Source: Clostridiales bacterium
GTDB lineage: Bacteria > Bacillota_E > Sulfobacillia > Sulfobacillales > JAIMBI01
Direction of reading: 5' to 3'
Assembly (NCBI GenBank): GCA_027318915.1
Contig: DAHVOH010000026.1
Location: 1-41,575 of the forward strand
Length of the DNA stretch: 41,575 nt
The notes beneath the pieces are model-generated. The model did no database searches, was not told where the DNA came from, and saw nothing but the letters and a program-made list of their open reading frames with translations. Shown one piece after another: positions 33,805 to 41,318 of the stretch (its first letter is position 1; every line of letters starts with the position of its first letter). Both the position numbers and the translations under genes were made by a program.

Positions 33805-34476
33805 GTGGCCGCACCCGAGCGCGTGCCGGTGGAGGAGTTGGAGCAGCTGATCGTCCAATTGCCGGGCGTCGAGCGCTGCCGGATTGCCGTGAATGACCTC
33901 GGCTTTATCGAAGAGGTGCATGTGCTGGCATCGGACCGACGACCGGCCAAGCAAACGGTGCGCGACATCGAGAGCGCGTTGGCGGCCGCCTTCGACATTC
34001 GCCTGGACCATAAGCGCATCTCGGTGGCTCAAGTCCGCGGTGTGGAGGAGCGATCCGCCCTGCCGCGCTTCCGCATCCAGCACTATCGGATGGACCTGGA
34101 CCCGATCGGCGGGCGCATGACGGCCGAGGTGCGCCTGTTGGTGGGGGATGAGGGGGAGGAGGCTGTCACGGGGCAGCATCAGACGCGGTATCTTCCCAGC
34201 CAACAGGTGAACGCGGTCGCCCAGGCCACCTTGGCGGCCGTCAACCTGGTTCCGGAGATGCCGTCGTCCTTGGCGCTCCGGGACTTGACGCAGTATCCGC
34301 TGGCGGGGCTCACGGTGGTGGCGGTGGCCGTTGGATATGTGAGCCAGCGTGGCCGGGAACAGATTGTGATCGGGCATGCCGTCGCCGGTGACGACCGTCA
34401 CCGGGCGGCGGCCGAGGCCGCCTTGGACGCTTATGACCGTGCCCTGCGGGTGCCCCACGGACCTCATGGAGGATGA
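33805..34476 (+). CDS. Conserved hypothetical protein with two alpha/beta parts
   Basis: I do not recognise a named family. The 223-residue product has an N-terminal region (about 8-75) with strands VERCRIAVND and IEEVHVLAS, a helix QTVRDIESALAAAF, and strand HKRISVAQV, in an ACT-like order. The second part (about 90-223) ends in GHAVAGDDRHRAAAEAALDA, a pattern that recalls the end of the leucine-binding regulatory domain of isopropylmalate synthase. That resemblance is by eye only. The N-terminal EVHVLAS and PAKQTVRDIES block recurs in hypothetical proteins of Bacillota and Actinobacteria. The GTG at 33805 follows GGAGGAGGTGG. It lies 35 bases after bcd and overlaps the next gene by 11 bases. 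Confidence 0.75.
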   Translation: MAAPERVPVEELEQLIVQLPGVERCRIAVNDLGFIEEVHVLASDRRPAKQTVRDIESALAAAFDIRLDHKRISVAQVRGVEERSALPRFRIQHYRMDLDPIGGRMTAEVRLLVGDEGEEAVTGQHQTRYLPSQQVNAVAQATLAAVNLVPEMPSSLALRDLTQYPLAGLTVVAVAVGYVSQRGREQIVIGHAVAGDDRHRAAAEAALDAYDRALRVPHGPHGG

Positions 34477-34744
34477 GCGGCGGTATGTTCGCCTCGGATG
34501 GCACGACCCGTCTCTGACGAGCGAGGATCCGGAGCCGGCGCTGGCCGACCGGGTCCTCAACGAATGGCGGCGCGACCGCCGCCGTGTGCGCCTGGTGTGG
34601 GCCGACGGCGGCAGCCTTGACGCTCAGCTGCTGGCCCTGGATGCAAACGCCCTGTATGTGGCCGGCGCCGATGGGCGCGCCCGCCTGGTGTTTCGGCAGG
34701 GATTGCGAGAGATTGTGGTGTTGGATCCCGAAGAGACCGAGTGA
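34466..34744 (+). CDS. Small hypothetical protein, possible Sm-like beta-barrel
   Basis: A 92-residue, charged protein with no family that I can name. After a helical start (DPEPALADRVLNEWRRDRR) it has RVRLVWADGGSLDAQLLALD, then ALYVAGADGRARLVFRQGL and REIVVLD. The order of strands and the DGxxLxxxLLxxD pattern are reminiscent of Sm/Hfq-type small barrels, where a first Sm motif contains a conserved Asp-Gly turn. This is inference from pattern only. The ATG at 34466 overlaps the end of the preceding gene, which suggests coupling with it. The Nudix gene follows after 30 bases. Confidence 0.65.
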   Translation: MEDERRYVRLGWHDPSLTSEDPEPALADRVLNEWRRDRRRVRLVWADGGSLDAQLLALDANALYVAGADGRARLVFRQGLREIVVLDPEETE

Positions 34745-34774
34745 CGACGGCGGAAAGACCTCAGGGAGCGGCCC

Positions 34775-35329
34775 ATGGAACACGGTGGGGATCTGGCGGA
34801 CAAGACCGGCGGAACCGGTGTGCCGGTCTTTCGGGGCCACGCGTTTTCGGTTCGGGTTCAGCGCCTGCGCACGGCGCGCGGCCTCTGGGTCGAGCGCGAA
34901 ATCGTGGACCGGGTGGATGCGGTGGCGGTGGTGGCGGATGTGTCCGGGCAGCTGCTGTTGGTGCGCCAATATCGTCCGGCCGTGGGGCGGGAGTTGTGGG
35001 AATTGCCGGCCGGCCGGATAGATGCCGGGGAGGATGCCCAGCAGGCCGCCCGACGCGAACTGCAGGAGGAGACGGGGTATCGCGCGGCAACCTTGCAGCG
35101 GTTGGCGCGCTTGTATCCCAGCCCCGGATACACCAGCGAAGCGGTGACATTCTACTTCGCCGACGGGCCGACCGCGGGCCCGCCTGCACCGGAGCCGGGC
35201 GAAGATCTGACGGTGGCGTTGTTTGACCAAGCGCGCCTGCGCGCGCTGTTGCGCTCCGAGGAGCCCGTCAACGGCCTGCTGTGGGTCGGGGCACAATGGT
35301 GGCTCGCGCGGGCCAACGCCGAGGCATAG
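34775..35329 (+). CDS. nudF: ADP-ribose pyrophosphatase, Nudix family
   Basis: A 184-residue Nudix hydrolase that probably splits ADP-ribose to AMP and ribose 5-phosphate. The Nudix box is complete: Gly80, then Glu86, then RELQEETG with Arg94, Glu95, Glu98 and Glu99. Upstream lie LLLVRQYRPAVGRELWELPAG, and downstream LYPSPGYTSEAVTFY, both typical of the NudF (YqkG) branch. The ATG at 34775 follows CAGGGAGCGG. In Bacillus nudF directly precedes spoIIM, and that link is kept here. Confidence 0.92.
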   Translation: MEHGGDLADKTGGTGVPVFRGHAFSVRVQRLRTARGLWVEREIVDRVDAVAVVADVSGQLLLVRQYRPAVGRELWELPAGRIDAGEDAQQAARRELQEETGYRAATLQRLARLYPSPGYTSEAVTFYFADGPTAGPPAPEPGEDLTVALFDQARLRALLRSEEPVNGLLWVGAQWWLARANAEA

Positions 35330-35375
35330 GGGCAAGGAGGGGCTCGTACCTTCGTAAAGAGGAGGCAACGAGCGC

Positions 35376-36005
35376 ATGCTGGCCGAAGCGCAGGATCCGT
35401 TCGAGCGCTGGTGGCTTCGTCATCAATCTTCCGCCGCTTGGGTTCTGGCCGCTTTTGTGCTGGGCAGTCTCGTCGGGGCGCTCGCGCTCAACGCGTTGAC
35501 GCCGCATGATCGCTTGGTCTTGCATGCCGCCGTGGCCCAGTTTGTGAATCAGGGTGCGCGTGGCGTCCGGACGCCGCCGCTGTTTGGACAGGCGGTGTTG
35601 GACAACCTCAAGGTGCTGGGGCTCATTTATGCCTTGGGGGTGTCGGTGGCCGGATTGCCCTTGGTGCTCCTGGCGCTCTTTTTTCGGGGCTTCGTTCTCG
35701 GATTCGCGGTCGGTTTCTTCGTGAACACGATGCCTGGGGCCGGCGTCGGCGTCGCGCTGGTGGCCATCGTCCTGCCGAATCTGGTCTTGGTGCCCGCCTG
35801 GCTGGTGGCGGGGTCGGGCGGCTTGGCGTTCGCTTCAAGGTTGCTGCGCACCGCCGATTGGCGGAGGGGCCCACCCTTGGCGCGCGCGTTCGCCGACTAT
35901 ACGCTGGTCACCCTGGCCGGGGCCGCCCTGGTTGTGGTCGGTAGCGCTTTGCAAACGCTGGCGGCCCCGCTGCTGCTGCATTGGCTCGCTCCTTGGGGCG
36001 TGTGA
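35376..36005 (+). CDS. spoIIM: Stage II sporulation protein M
   Basis: SpoIIM acts with SpoIID and SpoIIP in septal peptidoglycan dissolution during engulfment; it anchors the complex in the mother-cell membrane. The 209-residue product has about five hydrophobic helices, beginning near residue 20 (AAWVLAAFVLGSLVGALAL). It includes FGQAVLDNLKVLGLIYALG, FFRGFVLGFAVGFFVN and LPNLVLVPAWLVAGSGGLAFA, all in the SpoIIM/DUF95 pattern. The ATG follows AAAGAGGAGG. That ribosome site lies inside a 6-base inverted repeat, GCTCGT (35342-35347) and ACGAGC (35368-35373). Confidence 0.95.
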   Translation: MLAEAQDPFERWWLRHQSSAAWVLAAFVLGSLVGALALNALTPHDRLVLHAAVAQFVNQGARGVRTPPLFGQAVLDNLKVLGLIYALGVSVAGLPLVLLALFFRGFVLGFAVGFFVNTMPGAGVGVALVAIVLPNLVLVPAWLVAGSGGLAFASRLLRTADWRRGPPLARAFADYTLVTLAGAALVVVGSALQTLAAPLLLHWLAPWGV

Positions 36006-36030
36006 CGAGCCGCCGCGTCCAACCACCCCC

Positions 36031-36061
36031 GGCGCGGATGGCCTGCGACGCGCCGCTTTTT
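36031..36061 (+). terminator. Probable intrinsic terminator after spoIIM
   Basis: GGCGCG (36031-36036) pairs with CGCGCC (36049-36054) over a 12-base loop, then GC and five T residues (36057-36061). It lies 26 bases after the spoIIM stop and just before the ald promoter. The stem is short and the loop large, so the strength is moderate. Confidence 0.55.
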
Positions 36062-36110
36062 GTGGCCTGCAGGTCATGACAGCGCGAGCGCCGAATCGGG
36101 CCGGCGGCTG

Positions 36111-36119
36111 TGCTATAGT
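36111..36119 (+). promoter_or_regulatory. Extended -10 promoter for ald
   Basis: TGCTATAGT matches the extended -10 form TGnTATAAT at all but one position. No good -35 lies 16-18 bases upstream, which is acceptable for extended -10 promoters. The ATG of ald is 46 bases downstream. It follows a terminator and sits in AT-richer sequence, so it is likely to be real. Confidence 0.6.
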
Positions 36120-36165
36120 GGAGCCGCATTCCTTGCCACTCTAGGCAGAGAGGGGCTTCCTAGGC

Positions 36166-37290
36166 ATGAAGGTGGGCCTACCCAAGGAGATCAAGACGGA
36201 CGAGAATCGCGTGGCGTTGACGCCCGCGGGCGTGATGGCGCTGGTGCGCGACGGCCACCGGGTCATGGTGCAGCGCGGGGCGGGAGTGGGCAGCGGCTTT
36301 GCCGACGCTCAGTATGAAGCCGCCGGGGCCACGCTGGTGGACGAGGCGGCCGCAGCCTGGACGGGCGTGGATATGGTCGTCAAGGTCAAAGAGCCGTTGC
36401 CGGAGGAGTATGGGTTCTTTCGACCGGATTTTATCTTGTTTACATATCTGCACTTGGCCCCGGAGCGCGAGTTGACATTGGCTCTCCTGGAAAGTGGCCT
36501 CACCGCCATCGCCTACGAAACGGTGCGGGCCCGCGACGGGTCCCTGCCGCTTCTGACGCCGATGTCCGAAGTGGCGGGCCGAATGGCCACGCAAATCGGC
36601 GCGCAGTTTCTCGAAGAACCCCAGGGTGGTCGCGGGGTGCTGCTGGGAGGGGTGCCCGGTGTCCTGCCGGGTCGCGTGACCGTGGTAGGGGGCGGGGTGG
36701 TTGGCACCAACGCCGCGCGGATTGCCATGGGGCTCGGCGCCGAGGTGACATTGCTGGACATCAACGCCGACCGGCTCCGTCAGCTGGATGACCAGTTCGG
36801 GGGCCGGCTGCGCACTCTGATGTCGCACGAATACAATATCGCCGAGGCCGTGGCGGAGGCCGACCTGGTGGTGGGCGCCGTGCTCATCCCCGGAGCGCGG
36901 GCACCCCATCTGGTTACCGAGGCGATGGTCCGATCGATGCCCGCCGGGTCGGTCATCGTCGACGTGGCGATTGACCAGGGCGGCATTGTCGAGACCATTG
37001 ACCACATCACCACGCATTCACACCCGACTTACGTCAAGCACGGGGTGATTCACTATGCGGTCGCCAACATGCCGGGGGCGGTGCCGCGCACCTCCACGCT
37101 CGCTCTGACCAACGTGACGCTGCCCTTTGCCCGAGCCATCGCCCGGCAGGGCGCCGTTGACGCGCTCCGCGGCGACCCGGTGCTCCGGGCCGGGCTCAAC
37201 GTGTATCGGGGCCACATTACCTACCGCGCCGTGGCCGACGCGCATCAGTTGCCGTACCGTTCGGCCGAGGAACTTCTGGAGGCGCGCTGA
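36166..37290 (+). CDS. ald: Alanine dehydrogenase
   Basis: Ald reversibly deaminates alanine to pyruvate and ammonia with NAD; in Bacillus it is needed for normal sporulation. The 374-residue product has [20 protein letters not shown] with Arg15, [12 protein letters not shown] with Lys75, [10 protein letters not shown] with His96, [17 protein letters not shown] for NAD binding and [15 protein letters not shown] with the catalytic Asp. The ribosome site GAGAGGGG lies in the loop of a 5-base repeat CTAGG/CCTAG (36141-36145 and 36159-36163), whose second arm ends 2 bases before the ATG. In Bacillus, fur follows spoIIM; here ald takes that place. Confidence 0.96.
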   Translation: MKVGLPKEIKTDENRVALTPAGVMALVRDGHRVMVQRGAGVGSGFADAQYEAAGATLVDEAAAAWTGVDMVVKVKEPLPEEYGFFRPDFILFTYLHLAPERELTLALLESGLTAIAYETVRARDGSLPLLTPMSEVAGRMATQIGAQFLEEPQGGRGVLLGGVPGVLPGRVTVVGGGVVGTNAARIAMGLGAEVTLLDINADRLRQLDDQFGGRLRTLMSHEYNIAEAVAEADLVVGAVLIPGARAPHLVTEAMVRSMPAGSVIVDVAIDQGGIVETIDHITTHSHPTYVKHGVIHYAVANMPGAVPRTSTLALTNVTLPFARAIARQGAVDALRGDPVLRAGLNVYRGHITYRAVADAHQLPYRSAEELLEAR

Positions 37291-37926
37291 AGCCAGCGGG
37301 CAGTCATCCGGCGGCCTGGACGGCATCCGCCGGGGCGGGCGCACTCTTGGCCGCTGGCCTGCGGGTGTCGCACCCGGTCTGTGGTCGGCGAGCTGCGCTC
37401 CCGCCGTCGGCTGCGTCCGGGCGCCCACTCGGCCAGGCCCGCCCGCGCCGCTCGGAGGTCGAAGCCCGTGGCCGACCCGTGAGCATGGGCGCGTGGACGC
37501 CTCCGCCCAAGACTCTCGGGCAGGGTTTGGGGGTGAGGGGCGGCCCGGGTCCGGCGGTGTGGCGATGTGCCCGCCTCAGATATCCGAGTTCACAATGCCC
37601 GCCAGAGCACGGATTGACTGTGCGGACTCCGCAATCACCGGTCGCGCGGCTGCGGGCCGATTCCCCCGTCAACGCCCCCCCGACCAACCGGGGCGCTTCG
37701 GCTGTCGTGGCGCGGGACCTCGCGACCGCCCGCCGCCGGGATGGGGCAGCCTTTCCTCTTCCGCGTGGACGCGCCGTGGACGGCAAGCCACGCGCGGGCG
37801 GCCCGGGGCACTGCGTGTCGGGGCCGTCTAGTCCGCGCGAAAGCTTCGCGCCGAGGGGATCCCGGTGCGTCAACCGCGCAGGGATTGCGCAACCGGTGGC
37901 GAACGAATACGCCGGGAGGCGACGCG
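37291..37926. other. Second long stretch without a recognisable gene
   Basis: About 636 bases between ald and xerD. Open frames occur on both strands but give Arg/Pro-rich, mutually overlapping translations with no family features. Inverted repeats include CGCGTGG/CCACGCG (37762-37768 with 37788-37794) enclosing GCCG/CGGC (37773-37784), and GCGCGAA/TTCGCGC (37835-37841 with 37845-37851). An AT-richer patch around 37580-37605 might hold a promoter, but I see no convincing pair of boxes. The ribosome site GGGAGGCG for xerD is at its end. No tRNA or known RNA motif was found. Confidence 0.6.
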
Positions 37927-38823
37927 GTGTCACCCGGAATCATTGACGAGTTTTTAGAATACCTGGCGCTGGAGCGGGGTCTGTCGCGCAACACCCTGGA
38001 TTCTTACGGGAGGGACTTGCGTGACTTCGCGGGCTGGGTGGACCGCGGCGGGGGCGGGGAGGCTCCCCACTCGGGGGCGATGGTGCTGGGGTATTTGGAC
38101 TCATTGCGGACGCAGGGGCGATCGGCCGCCACGTTGGCGCGCCGGTTGGCCGCCCTTCGTGCCTTCTATGGCTACCTGGATCAGGAGCGGGGATTGGCCC
38201 GCGACCCCACCCGCCATCTCCAGTCGCCCAAACTGGAGCGACGGCTGCCGTCGGTCCTCAGCGTCGATGAGATGGGGGCCATCATCGAGATGACCGATGC
38301 GTCGCAGCCGACGGGTTTGCGGGATCGCGCCATGCTGGAGTTGCTGTATGCGACCGGGATGCGTGTGAGCGAACTCATCACACTCGATGTCAACGACTGG
38401 ACGCCGGATCCCCCCCGGTTGCGCTGCCGGGGCAAGGGCGACAAAGAGCGCATCATCCCCATGGGTCGGCAGGCCGTGGCCATGGTCAACCGATATTTGC
38501 AGGATGGCCGGCGGCGCCTCTTGCGCGGCCGCGATCCCGGTGCGCTCTTTTTGAATCACCGGGGCGCGCGCATGACTCGGCAGGGTTTTTGGAAGCTTGT
38601 GAAAAAGTATGCGGAGCAGGCCGGCATCGAGAAAGTCATCACCCCGCACACCATCCGCCACTCCTTCGCCACGCACCTTTTGGACAACGGGGCGGATCTG
38701 CGGGCGGTGCAGGAGATGTTGGGCCATGCCGACATTTCGACCACCCAGATATACACCCACGTCAGCCGGTCCCGGCTGCAACAAGTGTACGAGTCTGCGC
38801 ATCCGCGCGCGCGGAGACGCTAG
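37927..38823 (+). CDS. xerD: Tyrosine recombinase XerD
   Basis: XerD with XerC resolves chromosome dimers at dif. The 298-residue product has an N-terminal SAM-like domain (IIDEFLEYLALERGLSRNTL) and the catalytic domain with all six residues: Arg146 in TGMRVSEL, Lys170 in CRGKGDKER, His241 and Arg244 in HTIRHSFATHLL, His267 in LGHADISTT and Tyr276 in QIYTHVS. The GTG at 37927 follows GGGAGGCG; longer forms upstream have no family similarity. The position before deoB repeats the Bacillus xerD-drm order, so it is the housekeeping enzyme rather than an integrase. I saw no dif or attachment site. Confidence 0.94.
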   Translation: MSPGIIDEFLEYLALERGLSRNTLDSYGRDLRDFAGWVDRGGGGEAPHSGAMVLGYLDSLRTQGRSAATLARRLAALRAFYGYLDQERGLARDPTRHLQSPKLERRLPSVLSVDEMGAIIEMTDASQPTGLRDRAMLELLYATGMRVSELITLDVNDWTPDPPRLRCRGKGDKERIIPMGRQAVAMVNRYLQDGRRRLLRGRDPGALFLNHRGARMTRQGFWKLVKKYAEQAGIEKVITPHTIRHSFATHLLDNGADLRAVQEMLGHADISTTQIYTHVSRSRLQQVYESAHPRARRR

Positions 38824-38827
38824 CGCC

Positions 38828-39991
38828 ATGATTACACTGCTGGTCATTGATTCGGGCGGCATCGGATCTGCCCCCGACGCGGCGGAGTTTGGCGATCAGG
38901 GCGCCAACACCCTGGGGCATGCCTTGAGCCGCAAGCCATTTCGCCTACCGCACCTGGTCGGTCTGGGACTGGGGCGGTTGGTACAGTGGCCGGGCGCGGC
39001 GGCCGATGTGGCCCCGACCGGAGCGTCGGCCGTCATCCACCCGGCGGCCCGGGGCAAGGACACGCTGGCGGGGCACTGGGAGATGATGGGCGTCATCGTC
39101 GAGCACCCCTTCCGCACCTACCCCGGCGGCTTTCCCGCCGACGTGGTGGCGCGGCTGGAGACCGCGTTTGGCCGACCTCTCCTGGGCAACCGCGCCGCGT
39201 CCGGAACGGCCATCATCGCCGAGTTGGGGGCCGAGCACATGGCCACCGGGCGGCCCATCGTGTACACGTCGGCCGACAGCGTGCTGCAAATCGCCTGCCA
39301 TGAAGAGGTGGTCCCGGTGGAGACGTTGTATGATTGGTGCCACGCCGCCCGGACCATCATGACGGGGCCGAATTTGGTCGGGCGCATCATCGCCCGGCCC
39401 TTCGTGGGCGAGCCGGGACACTTCGTTCGCACCCCGCGCCGTCACGATTATGCGGTGGAGCCGCCCAGCGGCATCTTCACGGAGCGTTTCGCCGCAGCCG
39501 GGGTGCATCTGGAGGCGGTCGGCAAAATCTGGGACATTTTTTCCGGGCGCGGTTTTGAGACCCCGCACCCCACCGTGTCCAATGCCGACGGCTTGAGGCA
39601 GACCGGCGAGTTGATGCGGGCGCTCTGCGGCCAGCGCGCCTTCGTGTTTGCCAATCTGGTGGATTTCGATTCGCAGTATGGCCACCGTCGGGATCCGGAG
39701 GGATACGCCCGCGCGCTCGCTGAACTGGACGACGCGGTGCCCGAGCTGTTGGCGGCGCTCGATCCCGCCGATCAACTGTGGATCACCGCCGATCACGGGT
39801 GTGATCCCACGTGGCCCGGGTCGGACCACACGCGCGAGAACGTTCCTCTTTTGGTGGGAGGGCCGCGCGTCCGTCCGGGGCTGCTGGCGGCCCGCAACAC
39901 GCTGGCGGACATCGGGCAATCGTTGGGGGAGGCTTTCGGCACCCCGCTGCCGGCGGTGGGTCGGTCGTTTTGGGAGGAGGTGACCGCGTGA
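38828..39991 (+). CDS. deoB: Phosphopentomutase
   Basis: DeoB interconverts deoxyribose or ribose 1-phosphate and 5-phosphate in nucleoside catabolism. The 387-residue product has LLVIDSGGIGSAPDAAEFGD at the N-terminus (family DSVGIG becomes DSGGIG), GKDTLAGHWEMMG with the phosphorylated Thr, VYTSADSVLQIACHE, NLVDFDSQYGHRRD, and ITADHGCDPTWPGSDHTRE for metal binding. The ATG at 38828 lies four bases after the xerD stop and depends on GGAG about 11 bases upstream. Its stop overlaps the pdp start as GTGA. It works on the sugar phosphates released by the phosphorylase encoded next. Confidence 0.95.
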   Translation: MITLLVIDSGGIGSAPDAAEFGDQGANTLGHALSRKPFRLPHLVGLGLGRLVQWPGAAADVAPTGASAVIHPAARGKDTLAGHWEMMGVIVEHPFRTYPGGFPADVVARLETAFGRPLLGNRAASGTAIIAELGAEHMATGRPIVYTSADSVLQIACHEEVVPVETLYDWCHAARTIMTGPNLVGRIIARPFVGEPGHFVRTPRRHDYAVEPPSGIFTERFAAAGVHLEAVGKIWDIFSGRGFETPHPTVSNADGLRQTGELMRALCGQRAFVFANLVDFDSQYGHRRDPEGYARALAELDDAVPELLAALDPADQLWITADHGCDPTWPGSDHTRENVPLLVGGPRVRPGLLAARNTLADIGQSLGEAFGTPLPAVGRSFWEEVTA

Positions 39992-41265
39992 CCGATTTCC
40001 GCGACGTGATTCGACGCGCCCGCGGGGGTGAATGGCAGCCGGCCGACATGGACGTCGTGGCCCGGGGCGCGGCACAGGGTTCGGTGCCCGACTATCAACT
40101 GGCGGCCTGGCTGATGGCGGTGTACTTGAAAGGCCTGAGCCCGGAGGGCACCTATGCGCTCACACGGGCCATGGCAGAGTCCGGGGGGCCACCGGCGCAC
40201 CACCTGGGTCAAGTTGATAAGCATTCGACCGGGGGGGTCGGCGACAAGACGACGCTGGTGGTGGCACCGCTGGTGGCCAGCCTGGGCATCCGGGTGGCCA
40301 AGATGTCGGGCCGGGGATTGGGACATACCGGCGGTACCCTGGACAAATTGGAGAGCATTCCGGGCTTTGAGGTGCAACTGACCCGCCGACGGCTGGCCGA
40401 ACTGGTCGAGACGGTAGGTGTCGCGGTCGCCGCCCAGTCGACCGAGCTGGCGCCGGCCGACGGCCGGCTGTACGCGCTGCGGGATGCCACCGCGACGGTG
40501 GACGCGCTGCCCCTCATCGCGTCTTCCATTATGTCCAAAAAGTTGGCGGGCGGGGCTCCGGCCCTGGTGCTGGACGTCAAGGCCGGTCGGGGCGCGTTCA
40601 TGCACAGTGTGGCCGACGCCCGCGAGCTGGCGCGCCTGATGTTGGACATCGCCGGCCGGGCCGGTCTCGCCGCCGAAGCCCTCATTACCAACATGGACCA
40701 GCCGCTGGGCCAGGCGGTCGGCAATGCCATCGAAGTCAATGAGGCCGTGGACACGCTGCGGGGCCGAGGTCCTCAAGATTTCACGGAGCTGGCTGTGGCC
40801 GTCGCCGAGGCGATGGTGCGCCTGGCCGGCGGTCAGGGCGCGTCGGTGCGCCGCCAGTTGGAGTCGGGAGAAGCCTGGAAGCAGTTTCAGGAGTGGATTG
40901 TCGCTCAAGGCGGCCAACTGACGGCCTTTGACGCTGACGGACACCTGCCCCTGGCCCCCGTGCGGCGCACACTGGAAGCGCCCCGGACGGGAACGGTGGC
41001 GGCAGTGGACCCGCTGGCCGTCGGGGAAGCGGCCCTGGGATTGGGGGCCGGCCGCCGCACCAAGGAGGCGGCCGTGGACCCCGCCGTGGGTGTGCGGGTC
41101 TTCGTCAAGGCGGGCGCCGAGGTGGCGGCCGGCGAGCCGCTGGCGGAGGTTTACGCACGCGACGAGGGGGCCGCGGCGGACGCCCTGGCTCGGATTGCGG
41201 CGGGACTGGCTTTTGGCGAGCCGGAACGGCGCTGGCCGACCGTGCTGGAGCGTCTCACCGTATAG
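39988..41265 (+). CDS. pdp: Pyrimidine-nucleoside (thymidine) phosphorylase
   Basis: Pdp phosphorolyses uridine, thymidine or deoxyuridine to base and (deoxy)ribose 1-phosphate. The 425-residue product has DKHSTGGVGDKTTLVVAPLV near residue 78, the phosphate- and substrate-binding KMSGRGLGHTGGTLDKLESI, SSIMSKKLAGGAPALVLDVK, and the C-terminal lipoyl-like domain of the family (VFVKAGAEVAAGEPLAEVY). The GTG start follows GGGAGGAGGTG and overlaps deoB. The uridine/thymidine preference cannot be decided by eye. Confidence 0.94.
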   Translation: MTDFRDVIRRARGGEWQPADMDVVARGAAQGSVPDYQLAAWLMAVYLKGLSPEGTYALTRAMAESGGPPAHHLGQVDKHSTGGVGDKTTLVVAPLVASLGIRVAKMSGRGLGHTGGTLDKLESIPGFEVQLTRRRLAELVETVGVAVAAQSTELAPADGRLYALRDATATVDALPLIASSIMSKKLAGGAPALVLDVKAGRGAFMHSVADARELARLMLDIAGRAGLAAEALITNMDQPLGQAVGNAIEVNEAVDTLRGRGPQDFTELAVAVAEAMVRLAGGQGASVRRQLESGEAWKQFQEWIVAQGGQLTAFDADGHLPLAPVRRTLEAPRTGTVAAVDPLAVGEAALGLGAGRRTKEAAVDPAVGVRVFVKAGAEVAAGEPLAEVYARDEGAAADALARIAAGLAFGEPERRWPTVLERLTV

Positions 41266-41278
41266 CGTCCCGCCCCGT

Positions 41279-41302
41279 CTCCGATACTACCGGTATTCGG
41301 AG
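41279..41302 (+). repeat. Hairpin between pdp and dacF
   Basis: CTCCGATAC (41279-41287) pairs with GTATTCGGAG (41293-41302) with one bulged T and a short loop. It lies 13 bases after the pdp stop and 16 before the dacF start. No T-run follows; it may be a weak terminator or a leader hairpin for dacF. Confidence 0.4.
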
Positions 41303-41318
41303 GCAAGGGAGGCCGCCT

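Noticed and set aside
37927..38823. XerD as an integrase of a mobile element
   Set aside because: Length, motifs and the xerD-deoB-pdp-dacF order are those of the chromosomal enzyme. No attachment repeats, phage genes or tRNA are nearby.
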